A stretch of DNA of 64,000 bases from Methanoregula sp. UBA471 (GTDB lineage Archaea; Halobacteriota; Methanomicrobia; Methanomicrobiales; Methanospirillaceae), in assembly GCA_002495065.1 (NCBI GenBank), contig DADT01000005.1, positions 1-64,000 of the forward strand, given 5' to 3'. Shown in pieces: positions 34,485 to 43,970 of this stretch. The stretch's first letter is position 1. Every line of letters starts with the position of its first letter. The notes under the pieces are model-generated. The model did not search any database, had not been told where the DNA came from, and saw only the letters and a list, made by a program, of their open reading frames with translations. The position numbers were made by a program, and so were the translations under genes.

Positions 34485-34903
34485 GGCTCTGTTAAAGCCC
34501 TGATATTGGAAATCACTTAATATCGGAGGTAAAAGTGCCTGTCCCCCCCCCGAAACCGCCCCTTCTCTTTGCGATAATGTTGCATTACCTTCTCCTGAGT
34601 AATTGCTATACGGGATGCCACAGCGATGGGGACGGAGGCATAACGTACAGCAGCCCCCAGGAACGTTGAAAAATATTGTGAGGATTCCCATGGAAATTGA
34701 CAATTCCAGTACTATCGGGAAATGCCGATCCCGGTAATGCGATGACCTGCGCCGCACCAAAAAGGGACGCCCCCGCGGCGCTTCAATTACCTGAAAACTC
34801 CGCCCCTGGCCCCTCAAGAGCCTGCCGCGGATTCCGTTTGTACCTTCACAATTTTTCATTTGGGTGAGAACCATTTACCGTTCTTGCCCGTTTCAACAGA
34901 GCC
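34485..34903. mobile_element. MITE-like element copy 2 (419 bases, module B only)
   Basis: Left end GGCTCTGTTAAAGCC, right end CGTTTCAACAGAGCC; the right end matches copy 1 closely. Module A with its hairpins is absent. Module B is in the same orientation as copy 1: GTGCCTGTCCCCCC, GGGATGCCACAGCG, GAAAAATATTGTGAGGATT, GATGACCTGCGCCGC, CTTCACAATTTTTCAT. No clear target duplication remains (flanks TTTTATTT and TTTTTTCC). It lies 184 bases after the ligase gene, so copies 1 and 2 bracket the end-joining operon as direct repeats. The rest of the gap 34301-35097 holds no supported gene. Confidence 0.75.
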
Positions 34904-35097
34904 TTTTTTCCTAAAAGGATGCCTGGAATTCACCAGAGCCCGAAAATCCATATACAATGAGGAGAATGAACTTTTCACCGTGAACACGGTAATCCGGTAT
35001 TGATTTTCATGTCGCAGATATTCTCAAATAACGGTTTAATTGGGACTATCTGTAATTTTTTATAGTTCATCTTCAAAGTAGTGGCTTTGGGAACATC

Positions 35098-35328
35098 ATG
35101 CCGTACAAAAGTATCGGGGATTTACCTGAATCGATCCGAAATCATCTGCCCGAACATGCGCAGGAAATTTATCTCGAAGCTTTTAACCATGCCTGGGAAG
35201 AATATGCAGACCCGAAAAAAAGAAGAGGAGGCGCTCCTCTTGAAGAGGTAACTCATAAGGTCGCCTGGGCTGCGGTAAAAAAAAAATATGAGAAGGATGA
35301 AAAAACCGGGGCCTGGAAAAAGAAATAG
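35098..35328 (+). CDS. chaB: ChaB family protein
   Basis: 76 residues. The ChaB signature is plain: SIGDLPESIRNHLPEHAQEIYLEAFNHAWEEY, then HKVAWAAVKKKYEKD. In E. coli ChaB is annotated as a regulator of the cation transporter ChaA, but the family's fold and wide distribution leave the role open. It lies 0.8 kb after the end-joining ligase, separated by a mobile element copy, and no cation transporter is adjacent. The C-terminus is strongly basic, as often seen. Start ATG at 35098. The 315 bases after it hold no gene. Confidence 0.9.
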   Translation: MPYKSIGDLPESIRNHLPEHAQEIYLEAFNHAWEEYADPKKRRGGAPLEEVTHKVAWAAVKKKYEKDEKTGAWKKK

Positions 35329-35643
35329 GAAACCGCACAAAGGAACAGGACAAGCGTGTGAATCACGCTGAGCTGACACTCTGGTTTACAAAGGAAGAGT
35401 ATACCAGAAAGTATTAGGTCATTTAACGTCTTGTTCAAAACCACAAACCTGAGATTCTTAATGCCCGGGTTAAGGCGACCGCTTATGTGAGGGTTGTTCT
35501 TTCAGGTGTGACGTTTCTTGTGCCAGCACACAACGTGAATCCGGTACAACGGATGAGGATGCAGGTTACCTGCAATACCTCCTAACGGTCAAGGGAGTGA
35601 CACAATCTATAAACCTTTTTTTCACCATCTTTGTGTATTGGCT

Positions 35644-37008
35644 ATGCCGGTATACTACAATCCCGGGATCGAAACGATGGACCGGAGCAGTCTCGATGCG
35701 CTGATCGATGACCGGGTACGGTATACAATCCAGTATGCACATGAACATTCCCCGTTCTACCGGCACTGGTTCCGTGAGAATGGAATCAACCCGGATGAGA
35801 TCCGGGTTCATGAAGATCTCCTTTTACTTCCTGTCATTTCCGGAAAGACCATTCGCGAGCATCAGCCACCGGGTACCACCGATTTCCAGTTCCTGTCGAC
35901 GGACTGGAAGAACATTTTTACCATCCAGGAAACGAGTGGGACGAGCGGGACTCCCAAAAGTTTCTTTCTCACCTGGGACGACTGGAAAAGGTATGCGGAG
36001 AAATACGCCCGTAGTTTTGTATCTCAGGGGTTTGGCCCGGAGGATCGCGTAGTTGTCTGTGCATCATATGGCATGAACGTGGGAGCAAATACCATGACCC
36101 TCGCGGCGCAGCGACTGGGGATGACGATCATCCCGTTCGGCAAATGCGACTTTTCATCACGGGTGATCAGTGGTTACCGCCCCACGGCAATCGTTGGGAG
36201 TGTATTCAAACTCCTCCGGCTATACCGGCGACTTGAACATGAGGGGGTAAAGCCAGAAGAGAGCTCCATTGTCCGTCTTGTCGCCGGGGGAGAAAGCTTT
36301 GCTGATGAATCCCGTGCATACCTTGCGGAAACGTGGGGATGCCCGGTCTACAATACCTATGGGAGCACGGAAGGGACGATGTGTGGTGAATGCTCAGAAC
36401 TCGCCGGGCTCCACGTCCCCGAAGATCTCGTACACCTTGACATCTACGACCCTGAAATGAAAGCATTTGTCTTTGACGGCAATTGCGGACGGGGGGTGCT
36501 GACCACGCTCCTGCCGGTCGGTTCCAAGGCAGGCACGCTTCTTCTCAATTATGATACCGAGGACATTATTTCCGTTGTTTCACAGATGCCATGTGCCTGT
36601 GGCAGGACACATATGCGGATTGTCAATCCCCAGAGAGAAGCCGAAACGGTCCGGGTCTTCGGAAACCCGATCAACCGCGTGGATGTGGAAGCAGGAGTAT
36701 TCCAGCACGACAATATGCAGTTCCTCAACGGGGAATATGAAGCGTTTATATCGGGAGCTGAATCACAAAACGAGATCGTGATGAAGGTCCGGGTAGAATC
36801 TGTCGACCTGAATCCATCAGACAGGCGGGCAATCGAAGATCGGTTTGTGGAGCGTTTCCTGAAACACCGGCGCGAGCTGGCGCAATGCTATGCGGATCAC
36901 CGGTTCACCATCGTGTTTGATTTTGTTGGTGCAGGGGACCTCGAATTGCACAGGCTCAAAGGAAGGCCAAAACGCCTGGTTGACCGCCGCAGTATAAGTA
37001 AAGGGTGA
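35644..37008 (+). CDS. Coenzyme F390 synthetase-like adenylate-forming enzyme
   Basis: 454 residues of the phenylacetate-CoA ligase / F390 synthetase branch of ANL enzymes. The P-loop is ETSGTSGTPKSFFLT, followed by the family's GESFADESRAYLAETWG, the aromatic YNTYGSTEGTMCGEC, and D in LLNYDTEDIISVV with CACGRTHMRI. F390 synthetase adenylylates coenzyme F420 in methanogens under oxidative conditions, but members also act as carboxylate-CoA ligases, so the substrate is open. A TATA-like CTATAAAC lies at 35608-35615, predicting a very short leader before the ATG at 35644; a TTG two codons upstream is possible. Confidence 0.82.
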   Translation: MPVYYNPGIETMDRSSLDALIDDRVRYTIQYAHEHSPFYRHWFRENGINPDEIRVHEDLLLLPVISGKTIREHQPPGTTDFQFLSTDWKNIFTIQETSGTSGTPKSFFLTWDDWKRYAEKYARSFVSQGFGPEDRVVVCASYGMNVGANTMTLAAQRLGMTIIPFGKCDFSSRVISGYRPTAIVGSVFKLLRLYRRLEHEGVKPEESSIVRLVAGGESFADESRAYLAETWGCPVYNTYGSTEGTMCGECSELAGLHVPEDLVHLDIYDPEMKAFVFDGNCGRGVLTTLLPVGSKAGTLLLNYDTEDIISVVSQMPCACGRTHMRIVNPQREAETVRVFGNPINRVDVEAGVFQHDNMQFLNGEYEAFISGAESQNEIVMKVRVESVDLNPSDRRAIEDRFVERFLKHRRELAQCYADHRFTIVFDFVGAGDLELHRLKGRPKRLVDRRSISKG

Positions 37009-37327
37009 TGTTCCAATTCAGCCCTTAAAACCGGCTGGTATGAAAAACATCCGATGATTATGAATAGCATCTGCTAGAAATGACACATATTCACATCTGA
37101 ATACAGGGTGCCTTCACCATTACGAGATTTGATTGGTATAGGCAAAGTGGCACAATAAATACAATCTGGTATCCGTGCTCTGAGCACACTCATCTATTCA
37201 TGACCACGACCAAGCTCTGTAACAGGTTCTGAACCTAAGCCGAAATTGATCTTATCTGCCTATAACTGATCAATTATTTCAGGAACTGAGTAATGAAGGA
37301 TTCCATACGCTCGTTTTTCATGCTCAT

Positions 37328-37349
37328 CTATGAGCCCTGGGGCTCATAG
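37328..37349. repeat. Perfect 10-base palindrome, two-base loop
   Basis: CTATGAGCCC and GGGCTCATAG flank a TG. It lies immediately outside the left end of mobile element copy 3, in the gene-free stretch 37009-37921. It could be a terminator stem for the F390 synthetase-like gene (though over 300 bases from its stop) or part of another small element; no T-tract follows. The upstream part, 37009-37327, shows nothing I can identify. Confidence 0.4.
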
Positions 37350-37351
37350 CA

Positions 37352-37785
37352 CGCTCTGTAGAAATGTGCATGAACCCGGGGTTCGCACCCGAACGATGAA
37401 AATTATTAAATCAGGTAATCGCATGAGGTCTCCCCGCCTCAGGGCCTCTCCGAGGCACGGCGGGGCAGTGCGTTTTTACAAATATGCTTGCAGGCACTGA
37501 TCCGCCGCGGGGGCGCCCCGTCGGGGGCGGCGGGGTTCATCGCAAATAATTATGAGGAATAAACATTCCATTACTCACATCTGTTTAATTTAATTTCATG
37601 GGAAACCCTGAGTTTTCAACAAATTGTAAAGCACCTGTTTTTGGGGGGAACCGTGCATGTCCCCCCGAACCTCCCCTTCGCTTTGCGATTGTGCCGTATT
37701 ACCTTCTCTGGAGTTATCGCCCCAGGGGGTCGTCACAGAAGCGGGGGGAAGAGGTACTGCCGAAGCCCCCAGGTGCGCGATAACC
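37352..37785. mobile_element. MITE-like element copy 3, degenerate and truncated at the right
   Basis: The left end CGCTCTGTAGAAATGTGCAT is a mutated form of the copy 1 terminus. Module A is well kept, with hairpins at 37433-37464 and 37502-37533 and the trailer GGTTCATCGCAAATAATTAT. A junction GGGAAACCCTGAGTTTTCAAC leads into module B (CCCCCCGAACCTCCCCTTCG, CTCTGGAGTTATCGCCCCAG), which breaks off near 37785. No right terminus is found, so the copy is presumably immobile. Confidence 0.7.
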
Positions 37786-37921
37786 CTGTATTGAAGAATT
37801 ATTTACTGAAGATAGAACGAAAAATCAGGGACGGAATTAACACTTTAACCAAAGTAAAATAGTCCTGACCGCCATGGATCACTGGAAAGTATTGCAGCGG
37901 GTATGGGACAAGTGGCAGGTT

Positions 37922-38992
37922 TTATTTGAAAAACGCATTGCCTGCGGTGACCGCTTCATCCGCGTTTCCCGCATATGCGTCAGCGCCGACCTGTTTCCAG
38001 AGGTCGGGAACAATGTTGAACGGATAGCCACCGACGATTATTTTTACTTCCCGTGTCCCTGGATCTGCGCTCAGGGAGCGGACAAGGTAATGGACAACAG
38101 GGAGATGGAAAGCCATGGTCGAGGAGAGCGCGACAACGTCAGCGTGCTGGTCGCGGACTGCTTCAATCAGACTCTGTGCAGGAGTATTTCCACCGACGTA
38201 ATACGTGTTCCAGCCGTCCATTTCAAAAAAGTCTGCCACCATACGAATCCCGACGTCATGAAGCTCATCCGAGACACATCCCGCAACAAGGGTTTTGCCT
38301 CTTCGTTCTGTTGTGCTGCCGGCAGGATGGATCTGGTCGTGTAACCTGGAGATGAACAGCAGGATGGATGCCGTCACGTAATGCTCCTGTGCAATACCGG
38401 CTTTTCCGATCTGCCAGAATCGCCCGGTTTCCCCTAGAACCGGCTGGAAAACCCGGAGGTAGATATCACGGACCGGGACCCCTGAAGTAACCGCCTGTGC
38501 AATACCTGCCCAGGCTTTTTCGCGATCCCCGGTAATCAGGGTCTCCAGACAGGATTGTGCCACAGCAGACAACGGATTTTCATTCGTAATAAACGGCGGA
38601 ATATCTGCCAGCTCCTGCCCCAGCACCGCGGTTCCTTTTTTAATGTAATTATCGGTTCTGGTGCGGAAATCCAGCGGGAGCTCCTGGTGCAGTACTTCGT
38701 TCAATGCAGTGAGAGTTGAAGGCAGGTAATCCGGAGGGAGATGACGGGTCGCATATACCAAACGCGCCCAGCCGATATAGTCGGTAAATATTGCCTCATT
38801 ATTGATCGCAAGGGACTCCTGGAGATACCGTATATGGTCTTTGAAATCATTGAGGGTGCGGGTTTTCTGGTATGGGCTGAGATGCAAGACGATCTTTCGG
38901 TGCTTTTCCCGGTAATGTTCGAATGCCTTGCCGGCAAGGTACTCCAGGTCAAGACTGACCGGATGGTATGGTGATATGGCCTTCTGCTCCAT
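37922..38992 (-). CDS. B12-binding protein with CarH-type photoreceptor signature
   Basis: 356 residues. An N-terminal helical part (about 1-135) without recognisable HTH is followed by a four-helix B12-capping domain with RFWQIGKAGIAQEHYVT, that is W193-x9-E203-H204, the Wx9EH motif of CarH/LitR adenosylcobalamin photoreceptors. The cobalamin-binding Rossmann domain (233-356) has DELHDVGIRM, an ExHxxG motif with His245 as lower ligand, then YYVGGNTPAQ, ALSSTMAFH and VGGYPF. CarH uses light to break the Co-C bond; this protein lacks CarH's MerR-type DNA-binding domain, so the output must differ. It could instead be a general corrinoid sensor. Confidence 0.8.
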   Translation of the reverse strand: MEQKAISPYHPVSLDLEYLAGKAFEHYREKHRKIVLHLSPYQKTRTLNDFKDHIRYLQESLAINNEAIFTDYIGWARLVYATRHLPPDYLPSTLTALNEVLHQELPLDFRTRTDNYIKKGTAVLGQELADIPPFITNENPLSAVAQSCLETLITGDREKAWAGIAQAVTSGVPVRDIYLRVFQPVLGETGRFWQIGKAGIAQEHYVTASILLFISRLHDQIHPAGSTTERRGKTLVAGCVSDELHDVGIRMVADFFEMDGWNTYYVGGNTPAQSLIEAVRDQHADVVALSSTMAFHLPVVHYLVRSLSADPGTREVKIIVGGYPFNIVPDLWKQVGADAYAGNADEAVTAGNAFFK

Positions 38993-39144
38993 TATCGGTC
39001 GAAAACCTCCCGCATTCCGTATAAGGAATTCAACGAAAGCTATTATTATCTTTGCCTTCAGTCGTAAAAAAGAGGGATTCAGAGACCCATTGAGACTTCA
39101 CACAGCGTAGCGGGAGGCCATTTAACCGTAAAACAGATTAAACT

Positions 39145-39605
39145 GGCTCTGTTGAAACACACATGAACGGGAGTTCATACCCGAACCGTGAAAATCATTA
39201 AACCATGTAATTCTATGAGGGCTCCCCCGCCTCAGGGCCTCTCAGATGCACAGCGGGGCAGTGCGTGTTTACAAATTGCTTGCAGGCACTGATCCGCCGC
39301 GGGGGCGCCCCGTCGGGGGCGGCGGGGTTCATCGCAAATAATTATGAGGAATAAACATTCCATTACTCACATCTGTTTAATTTAATTTCATGGGAATTCC
39401 TCACAATATTTTTCTCAATGCCCTTTTAGGCTACGGCACGTAATGTCTCCGCCTCCGCTGCTGTGGCATCCCTCTGGAGCGATAATTCCAGAGATGGTAA
39501 TACAACACCATCGCAAAACGAAGGGACGGTTCGGAGGGACAGGCACCATCCCCTCCGATAATAGATGATTCGCAATTTGTTGAAGTATTAGGGTTTCAAC
39601 AGACC
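39145..39605. mobile_element. MITE-like element copy 4, mosaic with inverted module B (461 bases)
   Basis: Left end GGCTCTGTTGAAACACACAT; right end in reverse GGTCTGTTGAAACCCTAATA. Module A is present, with the second hairpin at about 39294-39326 intact and the first one damaged. From about 39394, module B appears in reverse: read on the minus strand it gives GTGCCTGTCCCTCC, CTCTGGAATTATCGCTCCAG and GAAAAATATTGTGAGGAATT. Its outer end resembles the left end of copy 2. The element therefore looks like a chimera of two family members. Flanks ATTAAACT and CGACAAAT are not duplicated. The rest of 38993-39664 holds no gene. Confidence 0.72.
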
Positions 39606-39664
39606 CGACAAATTATGAAAAAACAGGAATCCTCCAATGGAGTAATAAAATTGTATCTTAACTG

Positions 39665-40783
39665 TTACTCCCCGTTCTTTACGCACCCGGCAATATAAGA
39701 ACCGGCCTTTGAAGTACCTGCTAAGCCCCCCATATCCTTTGTCACAACGCCGTCCCGGATACTCTTCTCAATTGCCGAGATTATCGAAGCGGCAGCTTCG
39801 TGCTCCCCCAGATGATCGAGCAGGAGCGAACCTGCCCATATGGTGGCAATCGGGTTTGCGACATCCATCCCCTTGTATTTTGGTGCAGAGCCGTGGATAG
39901 GTTCAAACATCGAGGTACCCTTTGGGTTTATGTTGCCGCCGGGTGCAAGACCCAGTCCTCCCTGGATCATGGCCCCCAGATCCGTGATGATGTCGCCGAA
40001 CATATTGGGAGTAACCACAACATCAAACCACTCGGGATTTTTGACAAACCACATGGTGATCGCATCGACAAAGTTGAATTCGGTGGTTACATCCGGATAG
40101 GATCTGGCAGTCTCGGTAAAGACATCCCTCCACAGGCCGTATACATCTGAAAGCACATTTGCCTTGTCGACCGAGGTCAGTTTCTTCTTCCGGTTCCTGG
40201 CAAGCTCGAATGCATACTCCTGGACCCGGCGCGTGCCTTCACGGGTTACAACTCCTATCTGGTATGCGATCTCCTCCGCATCGCTCTCGACGTCCAGTCC
40301 GAACTTTGCGTAATAGAGCTCGCGGGCAATCGTGAGGTCGATCTTCTGGTGTTTTTTAAACCTTGATCCAATTCCTACGTAAAAGTCCTCGGTGTTTTCC
40401 CGTACTACCACAAAATCGATGTCAGCAGGTTTCTTACCCGCGAGCGGGGTTTCTACCCCCTTGAGGAGTTTGATCGGGCGGAGGTTGACGTACTGATCAA
40501 AATAAAAACGGAGTGCGAGGAGGATGCCTTTTTCCAGGATGCCGGGCCGGACCCGCTCGTCCCCGATAGCACCGAAATAGATTGCCTTATACTCCGATAG
40601 CCCCTCCAGATCGTTTTCGGTCAGCAGGTCCCCGCGGGAGAGGTACCGGTCAGCGCCAATATCAAAGTCGGTCCATTCGATTTCAAAATCGAACCGTTCA
40701 CCCGCGGCATCCAGTACTTTCTTGCCTTCGGATACGATTTCAGGGCCTATCCCGTCTCCGCCTATTGATGCGATCCTGTACAT
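39665..40783 (-). CDS. leuB: 3-isopropylmalate dehydrogenase (or homoisocitrate-type dehydrogenase)
   Basis: 372-residue member of the isocitrate/isopropylmalate dehydrogenase family: [46 protein letters not shown], the metal-binding block [25 protein letters not shown], and [22 protein letters not shown] for NAD. It oxidatively decarboxylates 3-isopropylmalate in leucine synthesis; methanogens have a paralogue (AksF) for coenzyme B, and sequence alone does not settle which this is. It is last in a minus-strand operon after the two dehydratase subunits and overlaps the small-subunit gene by 22 bases. Confidence 0.9.
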   Translation of the reverse strand: MYRIASIGGDGIGPEIVSEGKKVLDAAGERFDFEIEWTDFDIGADRYLSRGDLLTENDLEGLSEYKAIYFGAIGDERVRPGILEKGILLALRFYFDQYVNLRPIKLLKGVETPLAGKKPADIDFVVVRENTEDFYVGIGSRFKKHQKIDLTIARELYYAKFGLDVESDAEEIAYQIGVVTREGTRRVQEYAFELARNRKKKLTSVDKANVLSDVYGLWRDVFTETARSYPDVTTEFNFVDAITMWFVKNPEWFDVVVTPNMFGDIITDLGAMIQGGLGLAPGGNINPKGTSMFEPIHGSAPKYKGMDVANPIATIWAGSLLLDHLGEHEAAASIISAIEKSIRDGVVTKDMGGLAGTSKAGSYIAGCVKNGE

Positions 40784-41259
40784 ACCGGCACCTCTTTTAA
40801 GCTCTTTGCATACTCAACCAGCCCGCCTGCATTTACAATACCCTGCATGAACTCAGGTACCGGCTCGATATCGAACCGCTTTCCATCTGCCTCGATACTA
40901 CCTGCTTTCATGTTCAGTTTCACGGATGCACCATCGGGGATTTGATCGGCATTGTTACAGACCACCGGCAGCACCCCCACATTAATCGCATTCCGGAAGA
41001 ATATCCTTGCAAAGGATTGCGCTACGACAACCTTCACACCGGCCCCGATGAGGGCAAGGGGGGCGTGTTCACGGGAAGAGCCACAGCCAAAATTCCGCCC
41101 TGCGACTATTATATCCCCCTCTTTGACCTTCCGGGAAAATTCATCCCGTATCCCCTCAAAGGCGTGGGTTGCGAGTTCCTTTGGATCATAGATGGTAAGG
41201 AACCTGCCGGGTATGATCGCATCGGTATCGATATTATCGCCGAATTTCCAGGTTCTCAT
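40762..41259 (-). CDS. leuD: 3-isopropylmalate dehydratase / homoaconitase small subunit
   Basis: 165-residue swivel domain of the aconitase family: [64 protein letters not shown] and a C-terminal [17 protein letters not shown]. The substrate loop after DAIIPG (RFLTIYD) differs from both loops I associate with homoaconitase and isopropylmalate isomerase, so substrate is open. It starts 2 bases after the large-subunit stop and overlaps the dehydrogenase start; the three genes are surely one operon. Confidence 0.93.
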   Translation of the reverse strand: MRTWKFGDNIDTDAIIPGRFLTIYDPKELATHAFEGIRDEFSRKVKEGDIIVAGRNFGCGSSREHAPLALIGAGVKVVVAQSFARIFFRNAINVGVLPVVCNNADQIPDGASVKLNMKAGSIEADGKRFDIEPVPEFMQGIVNAGGLVEYAKSLKEVPVCTGSHQ

Positions 41260-41261
41260 GG

Positions 41262-42512
41262 TCAGACCTCCCTCGGATCGGTTATTACCCCTCTGATCGC
41301 ACTTGCTGCGGCAGTTGCCGGTGAACAGAGGTATACTTTTGCTTCCGTACTCCCCTGCCTCCCCCTGAAGTTACGGTTTGACGTCGACAGGGACACCTCC
41401 CCGGGTGCCAGGAGGCCGAATGCCCCACCCATACAGGGTCCGCAGCAGGGAGCTTCTACCAGCCCGCCTGCCTTAACAAACTTCTCAATGAGACCGGCCT
41501 GCAGGGTTTTCAGGTACTCGTCCCGGGAAGCCGGGATTACGATGACACGTACACGGGGACTGAACTTCTTCTTTCCCAGCACCTCTGCCGCTTCCTGGAA
41601 ATCCTCGAACCGCCCGTTCGTGCACGAACCTATGAACACCTGATCGACAGGTGTCCCGGCAACCCTGCCGACAGGAACCCCGGTATCAACATTGTGGGGT
41701 ATTGCTACCTGGGGCTCCAGATCCGAGACATCATACGAGCGTTTGTCCGCGTAGACCGCGTCAGCGTCGCTTTCCAGGGAGAATGGTTTCATGGCTCTCC
41801 TCTCCTTCATATACTTCCAGGTAATCTTGTCAGGCGCAACGATACCTGCTTTTGCACCCATCTCGATTGCCATGTTGCAACAGGTCATCCGCCCTGCCAT
41901 ATCCAGTTCTGCGACGGTTTTACCAGTAAACTCGATGGCTTTGTAGGTAGCCCCGTCCGCGCCGATGTCAGAAGCGATGGAGAGGATCAGATCCTTTGCC
42001 CCGACTCTTTTTTGGAATTTTCCTGACACTTCTGCCCTGATCGTCTCCGGAATCCTGAAGTAGAGCGCACCGAATTTCAGGACAAATCCCATGTCCGTTG
42101 AGCCGATACCGGTGGCAAATGCCCCGACTGCACCATACATGCAGGTATGTGAATCTGCGCCTACCACAATCTCGCCCGGCGCCGCCCGTCCCTTTTCGAC
42201 GACGACCTGGTGACAGACCCCCTCGTTGATATCATAGTTGTGGATCTTCTGCTCTGCTGCAAATTTTCGCATATAGACATGGTGTTCTGCAGCAGGAATG
42301 GAGTCTGCCGGTATCTGGTGGTCAAAGAGCATGATGACCTGTTCAGGGTCAAAAACCCGCAAACCTCCCATCTCGTAGAACTTCCGGATGGCAAGCGGGC
42401 CGGTAATGTCGTGGATCATTGCCCCGTCGACCGGGGCCATCACAACTTCGCCTACCCGTATATCCCTGCCGCACTTCCGTGAAAAAATCTTTTCTACGAT
42501 TGTTGCTCCCAT
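41262..42512 (-). CDS. leuC: 3-isopropylmalate dehydratase / homoaconitase large subunit
   Basis: 416 residues. The [4Fe-4S] cluster cysteines are in [12 protein letters not shown] and [19 protein letters not shown]. Further aconitase-family blocks are [35 protein letters not shown] and [11 protein letters not shown] near the C-terminus. With LeuD it isomerises 2- to 3-isopropylmalate (leucine), or hydrates homoaconitate analogues for the thiol cofactor coenzyme B. The length fits the archaeal two-subunit type. First gene of a three-gene operon; start ATG 42512. Confidence 0.94.
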   Translation of the reverse strand: MGATIVEKIFSRKCGRDIRVGEVVMAPVDGAMIHDITGPLAIRKFYEMGGLRVFDPEQVIMLFDHQIPADSIPAAEHHVYMRKFAAEQKIHNYDINEGVCHQVVVEKGRAAPGEIVVGADSHTCMYGAVGAFATGIGSTDMGFVLKFGALYFRIPETIRAEVSGKFQKRVGAKDLILSIASDIGADGATYKAIEFTGKTVAELDMAGRMTCCNMAIEMGAKAGIVAPDKITWKYMKERRAMKPFSLESDADAVYADKRSYDVSDLEPQVAIPHNVDTGVPVGRVAGTPVDQVFIGSCTNGRFEDFQEAAEVLGKKKFSPRVRVIVIPASRDEYLKTLQAGLIEKFVKAGGLVEAPCCGPCMGGAFGLLAPGEVSLSTSNRNFRGRQGSTEAKVYLCSPATAAASAIRGVITDPREV

Positions 42513-42644
42513 GCTGAATCGGCGTACTATACGTGCTCAATTATATTGTAGTTTGGGGGTAAGGAGGTCATCACTGATAACTGCCAATCTTTTCGCAGTC
42601 AAAGCAAGCTTTAACTTTTTTCAGATTGAGATCATGCGATTATC

Positions 42645-43376
42645 ATGAAGCGAAGACTGAGTATATTCATAACTGCACTTGCGCTTGTCACGATGGCAGT
42701 AATCGGTTGTGCTGCAGCCCAGACGACAGATGCTGCAAACATCAATGTCATCCATGTCAGCGGGAGTGGTTCGGTTACGGGAACTCCGGATCGTGCTCAC
42801 CTCACGTTTGCCGTTGAGACAGAAAACCCGAATGTAAAAACTGCACAGTCGGACAATGCAGTGCGCATGAATGCAGTCATCGATGCACTTGTCGCTGCCG
42901 GGATCCCCAAAGACCAGATGAAAACAACAGGATATTCGATTTATCCGGTGTACCAAGACGCTACCGGACTGCTGAACCCGAAGATCACGACATATCGTGT
43001 CGCCAACACCCTCCAGGTTACTCTCAAGGATGTTAACCAGACAGGAAATGTCATAGATACAGCGGTGACAGCCGGAGTCAACACGGTGAACTCGATCCAG
43101 TTCATGCTGTCTGATGAACAGGCACAGGCGCTCCGTTCAGAAGCCCTGAAAAAGGCCGTGACCCTGGCACGGGCAGATGCGGATGTTGTTGCAGCTGCGC
43201 TGGGAGTCACTATCACCGGAACACAAAGTGCTGATATCTCTCAGGGATATATGCCGGTGGTTTACGATACATACCGTGCAGAGGCGTCGATAACAAAATC
43301 CGCAGTCCCGACACCCATCCAGCCGGGTGACGTCACCGTTACCGCCCAGGTAACCATCACCTACTCAATCCGCTAA
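42645..43376 (+). CDS. Secreted SIMPL (DUF541, YggE-like) protein
   Basis: 243 residues. An N-terminal signal sequence (IFITALALVTMAVIGCAAAQ) has a possible lipobox, VIGC. The SIMPL domain follows: INVIHVSGSGSVTGTPDRAHLTFAVET, MKTTGYSIYPVY, YRVANTLQVTLKDVNQTGNVIDTAV, and LRSEALKKAVTLARADADVVAAALG, ending in a VTVTAQVTITYSI strand. Bacterial relatives such as YggE are periplasmic or outer-surface proteins linked to oxidative stress; the biochemical role is unknown. Probably anchored to the cell surface. Monocistronic. Confidence 0.88.
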   Translation: MKRRLSIFITALALVTMAVIGCAAAQTTDAANINVIHVSGSGSVTGTPDRAHLTFAVETENPNVKTAQSDNAVRMNAVIDALVAAGIPKDQMKTTGYSIYPVYQDATGLLNPKITTYRVANTLQVTLKDVNQTGNVIDTAVTAGVNTVNSIQFMLSDEQAQALRSEALKKAVTLARADADVVAAALGVTITGTQSADISQGYMPVVYDTYRAEASITKSAVPTPIQPGDVTVTAQVTITYSIR

Positions 43377-43529
43377 TCTTTTGAAATCTATTCACAACTT
43401 TTTTACATTAGCAGTGTGTGATCTTCCTTAAACTACACTGCCCGGGTCTGGCTTTGCCTGACATAATACCCATAGGATCTGAAATTTCGAATACCAGAAA
43501 ATTGCGGATACAATAGGAATGAATCTGAT

Positions 43530-43970
43530 ATGGAACGAAATATTGGTTTTAAAGAGCGAAGGTACATTGAGGAATTAAGAATTCTCACGAAATCCACTGC
43601 GCTTGACTGCGTGATTGATGACCGGTTTGACCGGGTGATTTACGTAATCCGGCAGGGGGATATGGGGCTTGCGATCGGGAAGAAGGGGGATAATATCAAA
43701 CGGCTCCAGAATGTCCTGGGTAAAAGGATCGAGATGGTGGAATATGCCGAATCACCGGATGAATTCATTGTTAACATTTTCAAGCCGGCTGAGGTAGTGA
43801 GGATAGAGAAGGGCCCGGAAAACGGACCGGTGAATGTATTCGTGAAACAGAGAAGTGACCTTGGTATTGCGATCGGTAAGGCGGGATGCAATATCGAAAA
43901 AGCGCGCATCCTGTCCCGGAGATTTTTCGGGTTTGATATCGGGGAAGTTCTCCTTACAGAGGATACATGA
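43530..43970 (+). CDS. nusA: Transcription elongation factor NusA, archaeal two-KH type
   Basis: 146 residues comprising only two KH domains, as usual in archaea. KH1 has the RNA-binding loop GLAIGKKGDNIKRLQNVLG and KH2 has GIAIGKAGCNIEKARILSRR. No S1 or N-terminal RNA-polymerase-binding domain is present. In archaea it often sits near ribosomal or RNA polymerase genes; here it is followed by hisE with a 4-base ATGA overlap. Confidence 0.93.
   Translation: MERNIGFKERRYIEELRILTKSTALDCVIDDRFDRVIYVIRQGDMGLAIGKKGDNIKRLQNVLGKRIEMVEYAESPDEFIVNIFKPAEVVRIEKGPENGPVNVFVKQRSDLGIAIGKAGCNIEKARILSRRFFGFDIGEVLLTEDT

Noticed and set aside
37641..37862. Open frames inside mobile-element copies as transposase remnants
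   Set aside because: No DDE or other transposase motif, and the frames differ between copies; the elements appear non-coding.
29704..39605. CRISPR-like array
   Set aside because: The repeats are hundreds of bases long, irregularly spaced and have terminal inverted ends; there are no short regular spacers or cas genes.
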